64,000 bases of DNA, taken from positions 17,006,350-17,070,349 of the forward strand of contig CM040452.1 of assembly GCA_022749755.1 (NCBI GenBank). Reading direction: 5' to 3'. The position numbers were made by a program, and so were the translations under genes. The notes beneath the pieces were generated by a model that made no database searches, was not told where the DNA came from, and saw only the letters and a program-made list of their open reading frames with translations. The first letter of the stretch is position 1. Every line of letters begins with the position of its first letter. This DNA comes from Azadirachta indica. Its lineage: Eukaryota > Streptophyta > Magnoliopsida > Sapindales > Meliaceae. This document shows positions 1-15,661 of this stretch, in pieces.

Positions 1-1075
1 TCACACTCATATTAATGCATGCTCATCGACATTCATAAACTTTGGCACCTACTCAACACAATCATATTTAAGTAATTTATATTAATGTTCAATGTCATAT
101 ATGTATACTTAATTATGAGTGATCAGTAGTAGTCATCGATCGTATGCTTTGGAGGGTCATTTTTTTATCAATTTCAAGTAGATTCACATTATTCATCGAT
201 TATTGCACCCACTTAATTTCACTGATCATTCATGTATAAGTATTTTTATATACATGATCCTCCTTATGAAACAAAAAGAGAGTTCTTAGAATTCCAACCT
301 AATCAAATTAAAAGAACAAATTAACTACTCACCATGGCGACCGTGGCCTCATCCAGAAGACAGAAGAAAAAGAAAAGTAAAGGAAAAGTGTATTATGTTA
401 TTTTATGTCTATGTCCCCATTTCCCACGTAACAGAACCCACAATTTCCCTGCACTTGAGTGCCGACCATTGACGCCGCATGCATGTCCCCAGTCTCCACA
501 GGCTATCATCATCACACGAAACATGAAATCCCTCGGACTGACTGTAGCTAGCTGTGGCTAATTATCTTATGTATAATTTAACGATGTCAGGAGGATTTGT
601 TAATTAATGAATAACGTATTCAATACTGATCGTACAATTCCTCTTAATTGATTGTTGCTGAACTGCCCCCACAACCAGTTTGGTATCATACGGGAAATAG
701 TAAACAAAAAGGGTATTCGGAGATGCTAGCCTATTTAGCGGGATTTAACTGTAAAGAAATGGGGAAGAGCATTTAGAAATTAAAAGAATCGTTGTTTGTT
801 CCAAGAAATACGACGGTGATGATCACAAACACACAAGACTACCAAACTACCTCTTTTTTCCCTCTGCTTTTAAACAATAAATAACAACTATTGAGATTCC
901 AATTCCAGAAAACAGTAGTTTACATTTACATTAAAGATCAGACACGATTAATTATTTTGTTTAAGCATCTAACAAGCATACGTCACAACGGTACTCACTG
1001 GCCTGCGGGTACTGCAAATCTAGTTCATTAAACAAATTATTACAGATACACAACTAAAGAAACCCCCTACTAGTT
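1..1075. other. Intergenic, no supported gene
   Basis: This AT-rich stretch lies beyond the 3' end of the NaKR-like gene. A 75-codon ATG-initiated open frame at 334-561 is basic at its start and then low in complexity. It has no recognisable domain and no splice partner, so I do not call it. No RNA gene or mobile element was recognised. Confidence 0.6.
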
Positions 1076-2157
1076 TTAATTTGTCAGAGACTCATGTTTG
1101 ACAACAGGTGAAGATGGTGATGTTGATGATGACGATGATGATGGCCAAAACTGAGCACTCTTCACCCTGGACACACTTGCAAGCACGCCTAAAGGGGTCA
1201 CGTCCCCGATGATCGTCACCTTCTTTGTCGCCAAATCTATACTGAATGATGTCACTCCTGCATAAAGTATGATAACACATCATATCCTTAAATAATTATC
1301 CAGAAATACTATACATATGTGATATTGGTAGTGCTAGTTGTTAAGAAGTGAACAATCCCTTCAACTAATCAGAGTGGGTTCAAGCATATACTTAATAATT
1401 AATATAGCCATTCAAGTTGAATGCTTTGCTGCAAAGCTATTTCACGTCACTCCATGCTATACAAAAAATTTGAACTTCGGTAATAATAATCCTACTACTA
1501 TATTATGTCTGTTAAAAGAACTCACCTTCCATTTTTGAGATATGCTTTCTCACTTTTCCTTCACAGCCCTTGCAATGGATTGACACCCTCAAAACAACAA
1601 CCTGAAAATTCAATTATCAGCATGATTATCTAGTTAGAACAACAGTAGAAGTGAGAAACCCTCGAGCCCAAAACACCAAAAAAAAGGGAAGGGGTGGAGA
1701 AAGAAGATTGGGATGGACAAAGAAAGATGAAACAAACCTGATCATGGGACCTGGCAGAAGAAGACTTCAAAGCAGGAGAATCATTTGAAGTTACGGGCCT
1801 AGTCTTTGCACTTTGAGTAGGAACCAATGCTGAGGCATGATCAGACTCTGATATCCAATCGATAAAAGGTCTATCACTTAGAAGATATCTAGAGGAACCA
1901 GGAGGGCTACTCAGATCAGTTATGTCGGCAGAGCTTTTTCTACGTACATCACTTTGCTTAGCAGAACTCTTTCTACTCTTTTCGTGGTGACTATAAGGTT
2001 TAGGAATTATGGGCAATTGTGATGAACAAGGAGCATAAGGTTTAGGGTTATGGCGATCAATGGGCCTATGTCCACGGCGGACCACTGAGCGGTGGTCTAT
2101 GCTTGAACTTACGGCTGTGGAAGCAGGAGAAGCACAGAAAAGATCCATTCCTTTCAT
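1076..2157 (-). CDS. NaKR/HIPP-type heavy-metal-associated domain protein
   Basis: The protein belongs to the plant family SODIUM POTASSIUM ROOT DEFECTIVE (NaKR), which are HMA-domain proteins linked to phloem Na/K balance and flowering. The model has three minus-strand exons: 2157-1738, 1601-1526 and 1257-1076. All introns are GT-AG and the join encodes 225 residues. Residues 1-140 are a low-complexity Ser/Arg-rich region beginning MKGMDLFCASPAST, a typical NaKR amino terminus. Residues from about 141 to 208 form the HMA fold, with the metal-binding Cys pair in HCKGCEGKVRKH (C150 and C153) encoded by exon 2. Exon 3 supplies the rest of the ferredoxin-like fold (VTIIGDVTP) and a Ser-rich tail ending in SLTN. 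The exon phases join exactly through KMEG/VTSF. The start is the first ATG of the open frame. It could be any NaKR1-3 paralogue, so I give no symbol. Confidence 0.9.
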
Positions 2158-4587
2158 GTTTGGAAGAAGAGATGAAATTCGAATATTTAAGCAATGACTC
2201 GGTGAATATGCAGCAGCTTTAATTGTTTGAAGAGAACAAGGAGAGAGTAATGCAGAAAGATCTTCCTAAGGAGACCCCCTAATCTGCTTTTAAAGTTCTT
2301 GGAAGAGAGAGAGATTTAGAAAAAGCAGAAAGCTGCCTAGGACCCACTGCAAGCTTTGAATAATTACACACCTTGTATGATGTGTGATTAATCTGAATTG
2401 TGGACCTTCAAAGTTGTGATTAACTTTTAAATATTATTTATTATTTTTAATTATGATTTTAATTTGGGGTTAACTAGTAGGATTAAACCAACTACTAGGG
2501 CCATGAGCCTAGGTTGCAAAAGTAGCTAGCTAGCTACATCTCTCATTATTAACACATAATTGTGTTAATATATAAGCGTTCATTTAGAGGCATATATTAA
2601 TTCCTGACATTTAATTAATCTCAGTGTAGTATTTTTAACCTACGCTCTATAGTAGTGTCTCTCGGACTCTATTTCACAACCATGAATCTGTCTTTTCTGG
2701 TATCATCAAATTAAGGAAGTTTTTATTTACATCAATCATGTACTATAATCTTTATTCTAATATAACAAAAATAAAAAATAAAAAAATACTGAAAGATCAA
2801 TAATTTAACTGCGGTGGAGACTGAGGCAAACAATCGAGCTGGGATTCATTAATTTGGATCAGGGAAGCCTAATGTTCATTTCAAATTAATGTAAAGTATT
2901 ATAACCTTGTAAAATTAGAATGTACTGCTTTTTTTTTTCTAAATAATAAGCTGACTAGTCTCAGCTATAAAATTATAAATAGTGTTTTGTCAATATGCGA
3001 TGATTGAGCGTTTCTAATTAAACTGTTAAGGGTCTTGAATCTATTGAGTTTTTATCTTAATCAAAAATAACCCAAACGTCTGTGTATATCTTTCGATTCC
3101 CTCATATATAATAATAGTTTAATACTCATTTTAAAAGTTATGAAAACAATATATCTAACAGGTGGTCGGCGGAGCATAGATCTGCATGTATATATACAAA
3201 ACTAGTTATAGTTAATTCACTCGAGGCGGCCCCCTACATTCATGTATATTCTTCTTTTAAATGTCATCTTCTTCCAACAAAGTATGATAAGACACTGATA
3301 ATTTCCTTTTTTTTTTTCATCCTTTTGTTTTTTTCTTGAGTAGAGCTTATCTTCAACTTACAAAGTTTGAACGAAGTTGTGTGATTGTCTTTGCTGAAGA
3401 ATTGAACCAAAATTCAGGGATTACGATTATATACAAGACAAAATTAGTGAGAGTCTAACGCTAGCTAGAAACCAATGTTCTTGTCTACTAAATTAAAATC
3501 CAGTTAATGACTTACCAAAATAATCGTGCATTAATATTGTAAGACAAAATAAGGATGCACTCCTTAACAAGAGCGGCTTGGTAACGGATATATACTACTT
3601 TAATTTAGACAAGAGATTGTTCATGATTTTGTATTTACATTACAAAATGAAAATGAAACTCCCATAAAATTAAAGTGCTCTTTAATTTCCTCACTGCAAC
3701 ATATATATATATATATATATATATAAAGATGATCATGAAATATCGGATAGAGATAAAAAGAGTAGGAATTCAATATTGTTTACAATTATTGATATCCGAA
3801 AAAGTAAATAAGATTTGCTTAATGATGATTTTTGCCACTACTAACCTGCTAACACCAAATAAATAATAATAATTTACTGAATTAATCTTCATTTGAACAT
3901 TGTTCCTGCATAATAATACAACTTTATTGCTGTGCATGATATTGAAACAAATGGGTGTAATGATTAAACCTAGAAAAAAATGGTTGAGGTGTGTTTCCAT
4001 CAAATATCAAATGGGGTCCAATTCATTCCTAACATTTTTGAGTGGGTGTTGAATTTCGAAGCCACAAAGTACAAATCACCATCAATTGCCCACTGATTAA
4101 CATTACTCCCTTTTGTTTTTATTTTATGATCAACTTGGACCAATCCCACATGATCATAGATTAATTGTTATTGTTTTAGGAATTAAGTGCGTGTATATAT
4201 ATATATATATATATATAACGAATTCATTTGAGTAACCTAACCCTTTAACTGCCGTTGTTTCTTCGTGGAAATCAAGGCCGCTACCTCTTTTTGACATCCT
4301 TCGGAGATCAACCCCACAATTAAGATTTTTATGCAAGGTCAAGTTTATATTTGTATTTATATTTGTTAAAGTTTAGTACACAGGATTAATTTCTTCATAG
4401 AAAGTTATCTTGTTTTGATCATATAAGAAATTTAGATACGGTGATCCTAGTTAATTTTCTTTACAACATTGATCAATAGCCTATTATATATTCTCCTTCG
4501 TATATTTAGAAGTTATGTATTAATTTGGATTTGAAAAAAGAGAAAAAAAAAAAACGTGAATAAAAACAGCACTCCTAATATGCATTA

Positions 4588-4623
<36 letters not shown>

Positions 4624-6661
4624 GACCTTTGGATATATTGGATCGGAGGTGCTCTTTTCTCTTTTTCTTTCACAATACTGTCTTTATTATCCATGATCCA
4701 TCTCTTTTAAGCCTTTATCCTAGCTCAGATTATTGTAATATCTGTCTATCTGAGATGGGTTGGTGAGTCTGATTCAAACCCATTTGTTTTATAATCACGC
4801 GTTTAAAGATATGCGGGGTACTTTCTCATTTTAATTAATTACTATTTTCTCTTTTCCTTTCTTTATTCAGTTTCCAATTCTTTCTTTCTTTTTTTTCTTT
4901 CTTCTTCTTCTTTAATTAACCTTTTCTTTTTTAATTTTGGGTCTACACGTTCCACGGCGTCCTTGTTGCGATGTTGTCTCACAGTGATGCAGCAAAAACA
5001 ATTTAGTTATATCTACCTTCTTTTCTTCTCTAATGAAATAAATTAATTTACTTTCACTAGTGAGATTGTTGACTGGCTTTTTGTTTATGATAATGTTGAA
5101 AAATGTCATCTCACATATGTATTCCTGATCAATAAATACCTTTTAATTCTTTCGCAGCTTATATTTATATACACACACATATTAAGAACCACTATAGCAA
5201 GTTCAGTAATATATTACACAGCATATATATGCCATGCAGCTTGTGGGAATTATTAATCCTTTTATATATATATATATATATATATATGACATATAATATA
5301 GTTTTATATATAGCAAATTGTTTGCACTCATCTGTAATTAAAGATTAATATTAGTGCAACTTAAGCATAGATAGTTTAATAAGTTGAATGCAATCTCCAT
5401 CATGCATGTGAAGGTTGCATTCATCCATTCGGGAATTGCAACACATAGAATTTTTGAGAAATAATTATATATGTAAAAAGGTTGATAAACCAATGTCTGA
5501 TGAGAAAGGAGGGAGCCAGCATCCATTAGATGAGACCTTTATATATGTAAAAAGGTTGATATGCAAGATTGCGTTCAGCATGCACTTTTATCTTTAACTT
5601 CCTAGCTAGCTAAAGGGTTAAAAGTAGGATACATAGATCTGTGGATAATAATATTGGCGGTTGATATTCTGGTTAATTTTAATTTGGACCAGTACTTAAG
5701 TTCTTTAATTTATGGTATATATATATATATATATAGTGTAGTGGAAGTTGAAGGAGACGTTTGTTTGTCTTTTTGATACCAATGAGCCACTACCAACATC
5801 ATCATGTCATCCTACTTTTTTCCATCTGGAAGAAAGGAATGTGCCTGTGTTGTGCAGCTCAATATAATTTTTAAGAACTGCTCCTAATCTTATAAATTAC
5901 TACCTTCAATCCGTCCTTCTATCAATTTTTTTTTTTTATAACAAATATTATTAGAGGTGCACTTTTGCAAATCCTCTTCATACTTCAACTTATTTGATTT
6001 TATACATTTTCTTTTCTCGTATATAATTAATTTTCATTAAACATTAAGTTTGTATTTACTCCCTCTATTAAGGTTCATGCTTCACAATATGATCACTAAA
6101 GAAATCTAATTATCTTATCACACTCCCTGAACACAAGGCCTATGGCGCGAGAGCCTTAGTCTTGTAGGAGTATATGGTCCATTTCACCAGATGGCCCAAA
6201 ATTAGCCCATTGCTCCATTTGGCAAAAGAATGGACTGTGATTTTTCCCACCCCCTTTTTGCAAAATAACAAGCTTTCTTAAAATTTTTAATAATTACAAA
6301 TTATTTTTGTAAATTAATTCTACATAATACTAATTTTCCAAAACCAAAAAAAGTCTCTATAATGCTAAAAGCAATCTTGTCTATTGATATATATATATAT
6401 ATATATTTCAATTTTAAAAAAGGGTTTAAGTTGCATAAAATGAAACTAAAGTTAATGTTATATAAGAAAAATTTTAATTAATAAAGATAATAATTCAATT
6501 GATGTTTTGTATAATCTTTTTCTTTTTATTGGTTTCGCTAAAGGACAGAGTTTAATTATATAAAATTTAATAAATGGAATTTTAACTTTTATTAGATAAA
6601 AGTTGGGGAAATTTTACAACTCGAATTTGGATCCAAGCTCGGAAGAAGCTGACCCAAAGGT
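2158..6661. other. Intergenic with many (AT)n arrays
   Basis: The first few hundred bases are the promoter and leader of the minus-strand NaKR-like gene. The rest is AT-rich DNA with simple arrays of (AT)n near 3703-3724, 4195-4217, 4588-4610 (running into an AC array), 5264-5287, 5717-5736 and 6389-6406. A near-duplicate 24-bp block, reading tatatatgtaaaaaggttga, occurs at about 5466 and 5540. No coding exon or RNA gene was recognised. Short open frames here coincide with the simple repeats. Confidence 0.6.
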
Positions 6662-6804
6662 AGCCCATTAGGCTTCTTGGGCCAATCCACCGGAAACAAT
6701 CGGACCCTCATTTTACTCTACACGTGCAGCCTAACACTCGCATACCCCAAAATAGGGTTTTGCTAACAAACCAATATTAAAACCGCATAATAGAGCTAGG
6801 GTTC
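6662..6804 (+). promoter_or_regulatory. Ribosomal-protein promoter: site II and telo-box motifs
   Basis: Two site II elements, AGCCCA at 6662-6667 and TGGGCC at 6678-6683, lie upstream of a CACGTG box at 6721-6726. Two telo-box-like elements follow on the opposite strand: TAGGGTTT at 6753-6760 and CTAGGGTTC at 6796-6804. The combination of site II with telo-boxes is the known signature of plant ribosomal-protein and cell-cycle-coupled promoters, where TCP and telomere-repeat-binding factors act. The last box is 62 bp from the ATG of the eL35 gene, and a pyrimidine-rich leader (ctcttcttcttc) separates them. Confidence 0.7.
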
Positions 6805-6865
6805 AGTTCCACTCTTAAACTCTTCTTCTTCATTACGGGGACAGAGAGTCAAAGAACCGGCAGCC

Positions 6866-8173
<1,308 letters not shown>

Positions 8174-10390
8174 GAAAATTGGAAAAGGAAGGAGTGAATT
8201 GATGTTAAACTTATCTAATGTTATCACAAGGATATTGTTTACGATATTTGTGCTGTTGAATTTTAAATTTTTTTTTTTTCCATTTTCTCCATCCTTGTTA
8301 CTTACTATTATGGATTTGGAACTTAAGATTTTTCAGGTTTTAATTCTATAAATTTCAAGGTTTCTTGCTATCTATCCAAGCCCTGTTATGCTTCGCAGTT
8401 AAATTTTGCTCATTGGTTTCGGTGGTCATTTGTGCCAAATAACTAAACTAAACTGTATGATTAAGGAATTCAACCGGCGGTGCAGTTTCAACTCATTTGA
8501 TTGCTTTAAGCCGCTTAACGGATCATCTTAATCTTAAAAAGCGCCGAAGGTCATTAGAGGTCTCTGCTTAATAAACTAAGTATTGTCCGCGGAAGTACTG
8601 TGTGAAAACCTGATTAATGGACCTGAGGTGCATTTTTATTGGCCGGTCGGCACGTAATGTAAGACAATTGTAGGGTTGTATTCGTTTTTTATTCTTTCAA
8701 TTGCCTCGAGGTTGTCTTGGAAAAGAGTAAATTCGTATTGCTTGTCAATTTAGGTAATGGAAGTCATTGTTATTACAAACATAATTATGCAATATAATTA
8801 CATTTTTCTTGTCTCAGAAGTCAAATATTTATTGATTCATCTTTTATTATTAAATGTGATTCAGGCACATGATCGGCCCTAATTAAGCCGACAAGATAAG
8901 ATTAGTATAAGATTGGGCCCTGCCATTGATGGATTCGGAATTTGTTTCAAAAGAAACTGCCACTGAGGCCGAGATTTGTCTTGGGCCCTCCGAAAACCAA
9001 AATGTTAAAACAATCAACGACCGCGATCAATAAAATAAATTCACGACGCGCTAATTCACGGCGCTATGCGGTCTTGCATTTATACGCTGAACTTTTACAA
9101 GAAGCATAACCCCGAATCAATAAAATAAATTCACAAACAAGGTTTTCAAATGGACTTTTGTGATGTTCATGAGGGAATTAACGAGTAAGATTTTGACTTG
9201 GTGATTTGAAGGCTTATGTTACTATTAGTTTTCCTTGTTGATTTGGAGGCTTCTTTAAGAATTTCGACGTAACGTATGATAAAATTGACATCACTCTTGT
9301 CGCCACCAAAGTAGTTTTTCTACGCTGTGCTACGCCTACGCCTACGCCTACGCCCCACACCTACAGAACAGAACAGGTCACGGGTTTAGTTATGAGTCAA
9401 TCCCAACTGTGCATTCTTCTTCCTGTAAAACATACTTCATTTACAAGGAACTAACTATCTCATGGCATATAACGTACATTAGAGAGGTGGCAAGCAGCAA
9501 GCAATGGGAAGAGAAAATCACTTTGTTTTCTCGGAAAGTGCTTGATTTCCCGACCGCCCACTGCAATTAAACATTCACATTTTTAGGTCAAAGATTTAAC
9601 GTCGTGGAGCAATTATATTGCACTTTAATTTTCTCATAATATTCATCTATATATATATATATATATATATACATTTGATGCTTTAAATTTATATCAGCAA
9701 CAAAGAATTACGTGTAAAGATTAACAATATTCAACAATATCCATTATATTATATAAATTACAACCATTGTTAATTAAATTTTACTAATTAATTCTTGAGA
9801 ACACATCATGACTTGAGACAGAACTTGAATCGTATATGGCGCACCTATTTCTGCGTTAATTAAACGGCTGTCATATAAATGTTTCTACCACCAAATTCTA
9901 TTTAGTATTTAGTGTCACAGTAGTTTACAGTGTGTAATTATTTATTATCTGTAACATACCTCAAGCTATGTTTCACTAATCTTGACCGCTCCTATAATGA
10001 AGACCATTTGACACAGTATACATATATATGTACGTTATGTTATATTTTTTTATATATTAGAGAAAAAAAAAAAAAACTAAATGGTGTCTAGAAGAAGTCT
10101 AGCGGTCTTATAATCATAAAGTAAAAATAATGCAAAACAGAGAAACAACGGCAGGATAGCAACTGTAATTGACTCCAGTTATTTAAAGCGCAATATAAAA
10201 ATTACTATCCTAATTTTTTATAATTTTATCATTTATCTTTCAAATTTTTTAAAATTACTAGTAGTCACTTACCAATTTACCATTACAACAATAAAAATTT
10301 ACATTTTACCTTTTAAGGATATTATTATCTTTAAACATTCAAATAAATATGTCCCCGTCACTTTTGTCAAAGATATCCGCATGTTCCTCT

Positions 10391-10393
<3 letters not shown>

Positions 10394-10441
<48 letters not shown>

Positions 10442-10445
10442 TATT
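10394..10445. repeat. (ATT)n microsatellite
   Basis: About 17 near-perfect ATT units run without interruption. It is one of the longest trinucleotide arrays in the window, with smaller relatives at about 19909-19934 and (AAT)n at 42735-42766. Confidence 0.95.
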
Positions 10446-12239
10446 GTCATTTTGTTCCTATACAACCAATCAGTACATGTATTAAAAATATATATTAAAA
10501 AAAAAAAAGAAATGATCTGGTAGAATTTTTGGGGCTAGCTTTAAACATACAGACATTTTATTTTTGAAATAAGGTTGCACCATTTAGAAATAAAATTATT
10601 CTTAATATTTTAAAAATAAATAATAAAATAAAATACTTTTCTCTCTTTCATTAAATCTTTTTTCTCTCTCATAATTTTATAATAACCAAATTCTTCTTTT
10701 TCACAAAAAAAAAAAAAGATTTTTTCAAAAAAAAATTGAAAGCTCTTTTCTTTCTCTCCCATTTTTATAGTAATTAATTTTCTTTTTTTAAGGAAAAATA
10801 AATTTTAAAAAAAAAAGTAAAATGAACATATGAAGGCTTAAACCCTTAATGTTATAATCAATGATTTTAGGTTTAAACAATTATATTTTACATATATTTG
10901 TATTTATTTGTACTATACATACACACGCGCACATATATATGTATGTATAACCTATAACTATATTAGATGAATGATTAAATATTCTACAAATATATGTTAG
11001 GTCCAACTAAAAAGATATAAACAGTAATACGAATAATATTACTTAATTAACAATAAAGATTAAAAATGTAAAAATTCATTATGAGTATAATCTTCTATAA
11101 AATTTTAAATTAATATGATGAATTATAGTAACAATAAAATTTTTCTTCTTTAACAAAAATATATATTCATAATGTAATAAATTTATTTGTTTTCAACAAC
11201 AAAGTGAAATAAAAAATAAAAAATGAAGTAAAATTGTTTCATTTCTTCTCTTTGTCGTTGCTTCTTCCTCCTTTCTTCCCCGTATTTTCTTTTTTTTTTT
11301 TAAATATAAAAAAAAAAAAGACAAAATGATAGTTTAGACATTAATGATTACTTTGAGGGGCAAAAAAGTAAAATGGCTAAAACTAAAAAGAATATAACAC
11401 TAAAGTTATAATAATGAGAAATTAGTAGTTTTAAAAAATTAGGCAGATAAAGTAATAAAATCTTAAAATTTTAAAAGGTACACTCCCGGTATTTTTTTCC
11501 CCAGCTTATTAATTTTGTCAAATTTTGGGGCTACAAAATACAAAAAAAATAATCTTGTAGTCAGAGTGGGACATTAATAATTTACCAATTTTGATATCTA
11601 TCAGAGAGTTCATTGGAAAATGACAATAATCCCAGAAAGAAGTATGTATATTCTAAACACAAATTCAAATATTTTCTCTCCCTGTATATAATCGTTTCAC
11701 ATTGATTTAATTATTTTTCAATAAAGCTACTCTTTTTTTTTTTTTCTTAAATTTTTTAGTCCAAAAAAGAGAGAGTCCTGTAATAATTGTCATAGATTAA
11801 TGGTGTCCAAAAGTTGTATTCACAAATAATACTTAGCAAACAATAATACAAAATTTAAGGTTTGAGGACCGGGGGTTAATTATATGTCATATTATGTTCC
11901 CATATATCCTTAAAAAATAAAAAAAAAGAATGACGACGATACAGACATAACATTCACTTTTAAATTGATGATATATTTTTATTCAGTAAATTTGATTAGA
12001 GTAACATATAAATGTATGTAGGTATATATATATGTAAAATTAATTATATAATCTTAGTTGTATGCAATTAATTGAAGAGTGTGTGCATGCAGAATCAGTC
12101 GTTAGTTAGTTAGTTATCAATGTGATGTGATAACTGAAAAATCAAAGATATATAAGACCGCGTAGCGTAGCGTAGCGTCTCACAGACGCAAGCTGTAATT
12201 ATTGATGATGACTGAATAGCACATTTGCAAATGAATATA

Positions 12240-12277
<38 letters not shown>

Positions 12278-12783
12278 GGAAATTAATGTCAACTATAGGG
12301 GTTGAAATCCTCGCTCGTTTTCAAACCTAGCTACCTTGATGTAACCTGCAGGCTTAATTCAACCGAGACTTGCATGTTAAATCCGCGTATATATATTGTC
12401 TGTATATGCATGTGAATAGCCTGCAGAATCAGGCTTAATTCAGGAAAATGAATTAATGGACTCGTCCGATCGAATTACTTAACACATATTGTTGACATTA
12501 ATTTTGTAGGCAATAAAATTAAATACTTGGAAAAATCAGTTCAGTGCTAGCCCTTGATTTAATTGAATTAATATTGGGATTTGGATATATATATATATAT
12601 ATATATCTCAACTACTCTCACAAAAGTACCCTGTACCCTAGCCTTCCGCATTATTTGTCTTTAACAGTAACTTCACCTTGCAGATTAAAAATGATATATA
12701 CATATATATATATATATATACGTCTCTTTCAATTAATTAAGGTCATTAATAGCAGCGTATATATAGCAACATATTCAATTGCC

Positions 12784-12829
<46 letters not shown>
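12784..12829. repeat. Compound (CT)n(AT)n microsatellite
   Basis: A run of about 13 CT units passes directly into about 10 AT units. Open frames through this segment encode only Ser/Leu and Tyr/Ile repeats and are not genes. Confidence 0.95.
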
Positions 12830-13551
12830 CAAAATGTTATATATTACAAAATATCAAATACGCGGTATGAGCATAACAGACTCATCGAATTAATATCCAA
12901 ATTAGGAATATTTAGATATAAGTGCATGCAATTGCTTTTTGTGAAAGAGGGAAGTTGCTAGAGTGAACACTTCTTTACTCGTTGTCACTCGTTATGCCGA
13001 ATTCACATGATTTTGGTCAAAATAAGATTCACATTACACGTACGATCGAAAAGGATAATTCCCTAAATATTAATTATATATATATACATATTCAAGAAGG
13101 TCGATCTCAATCATTACGCGTAAGTAACAACGTCTCTTTGAGTTAATTACACTTAACAGATAAGAGTTGTTAAAGTACGTACCTATCAATTTATACTCTC
13201 TTAATTCATTATAAAGTGTATATGATACATGCTTGCATTTTGATTAAAAATATATCTTGTACCAAAACTGCGAGGATTCTGTTAAAATACAGACGGCAAA
13301 TTCATAACACATTACTCTTTTAACTCTAGAAGCACTCACTTTAGGTCTAATCTTTTAATTTCTTTCAAAGTCAATTAGCAGTAACTCTTTTAAGTATATA
13401 TGAGACATGGATGATTCGTCATGGATTTTATATATATGGGAAGACTCAGGCCATTAAGTAAATATAAGAATAAAACGAAGAAGGGGGATGGAAAGTGCCA
13501 ATTTCAAGGATTTATTTGATTTGATTTACAATATATACGAGTGCTTTAGTA

Positions 13552-13582
<31 letters not shown>

Positions 13583-13763
13583 TATGTAATTGTCTTTGAA
13601 AATGGTGAACTAATCCAACTTACATCGTCCAATAAGGAAGCCAAAGGCCAAATTTTTTAATTTGATTTAATATTATTAGCTAGGGAAGACTTCTTGAGTC
13701 AGCCCCAGAGGCTGCGGAATCCCCAACGATTCAGCAACCATTTCAAGAATTTCAAAAGGTAGA

Positions 13764-13798
<35 letters not shown>

Positions 13799-15161
13799 AA
13801 AATAATATGCATGATTGGCCGAAGTATATGCCATTTCTGACTAATTTATAATATTCATTCATGTATCATTTCTTCTTTATAGATGGGAAGATGTAAAATA
13901 AAATAAATGTTCATAGAATTAAAACGAAAATAAATGGTTGAGATCGTATAAATATATGAAGAGAAAGGAAAGTGGGAGGTAAATGGCATATATTATAAAG
14001 TATATTGACCTAATCAACTCAATTAATTATGAGCACTGATCACTCGTGCTGGTGCAACACCGATCTCAACTTCAAGCTTTAACATAAAACAAATCAAAGA
14101 CAACATGCGAAGAATAGTGCTCATCATGATTTGACAATGATTTCCAAATGCAATATAATTAATATTATTATTTATAATTAATCACCTAACAAACTCTCCC
14201 ACTTTCTGGGTTGGTAGCCCTATCGAGCTTATTATATATACATATATGTGTGGCTTTCTTGCAGTCTATAATATTAGTTAATATGACGTTATCATGTAAG
14301 CAACGATCATCGATGAAAACATACTACAGATTAACGATTAATATGGTCAGGCCGTAAGAATTACGATATTGAAATGCTAAACATAATTATTTAATCGCTC
14401 ACAAAGAATTACCATTGAAATTAATGTTATTTTATTTTGAAATTAAAATAAACTTTTATATGTTTTGCTTAATTTTTTAAAACAACTTGCATGAAAATTC
14501 GTGTTAACCCGAATTCAATTTGTAAGAAACTATCACAAAATCTCCGTATGCTACGAAAGATGTAGTCTTTTTGGCATAGAATAAAAAATTCAGGATGGCT
14601 TTTCCTTTTCAGTATTCTGATATATTTTTTTTAATGGTAAAATATCATACCTAATATTAATTCCACCGAATGCGGACTGTTTTGCTGACTACTGGAATCA
14701 AATTAAACTTGACTTGGTTAATCAAATAGTTCCAACCATTAACGATAAGCAAAACATTCCAAACTTATTACAATGATCAATCAACGACAGCGGATCGATG
14801 TTTAATTAGTTGAGTAATACTCGGACAAAGGTAGAAAAATAGTTACATTGTTTCCTTGTAAACATATACAGACGACAACGGAAACCAGAGAAAGAAATAC
14901 GAAGAAATGGGAGGATTATATATACAACAAAATTAAGCACGCATAAATTACTTACAACATAAGTATTTGCTGCGTATACATAAACGAAGTTTCAATTATG
15001 TAATACAGTCTTATACGTTTAAAATAGCTATCTTTGACATTCAAATATCTGAGAATATATTCTTTACAAACGGTCTATATTAAAATATATCGAAAATAAT
15101 ATAAAAGAGAAGACTTCTTTTTCTAATTTGAAGTTTAATATATACGAGTCCTGGGGCCGAA

Positions 15162-15192
<31 letters not shown>

Positions 15193-15661
15193 ATCCAATC
15201 AAAGAAAATAAGCTAATCAATTAAATAATATAAGCTATCAAATAAAAGACAAATTTTTACAAGTAACAAACACATGGTGTTGTTTGTATATATATACATT
15301 CTTACATATAATAGATAAAACAATGATAATAATATTATAAGCGTGTTTCGAGAGGTGGAATAAGTCACAAGATTGTTTCAGGAATGGGTCTAATAGTACC
15401 ATTCTTCTGATGATATGCATTTATTTTAAAAAAAAAAATTAACATGACAACGGTTGGACTATTAAACAATGTATCAATAAATAAATAATTCAAATTACTT
15501 GGAAAGACCGAAATATAAATGGGTATGTAGTGATAAGTAGTATTATTCTGCTTTATAATCGAATCAAATTTGTAAATAGTAATTCAATAAAGACAGAGCC
15601 TGAGAGACAAGGAGAGGGAATAAAGGGCTGAGTATTTTATTTTGTTTAATTAAGTTGGCTG

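Noticed and set aside
334..561. 75-codon open frame starting MATVASSRRQ
   Set aside because: It has no domain, no splice context and only chance length in a non-genic stretch.
12544..12961. Two open frames near 12.5-13 kb
   Set aside because: They are dominated by Tyr/Ile and Ser/Leu repeats read from (AT)n and (CT)n arrays.
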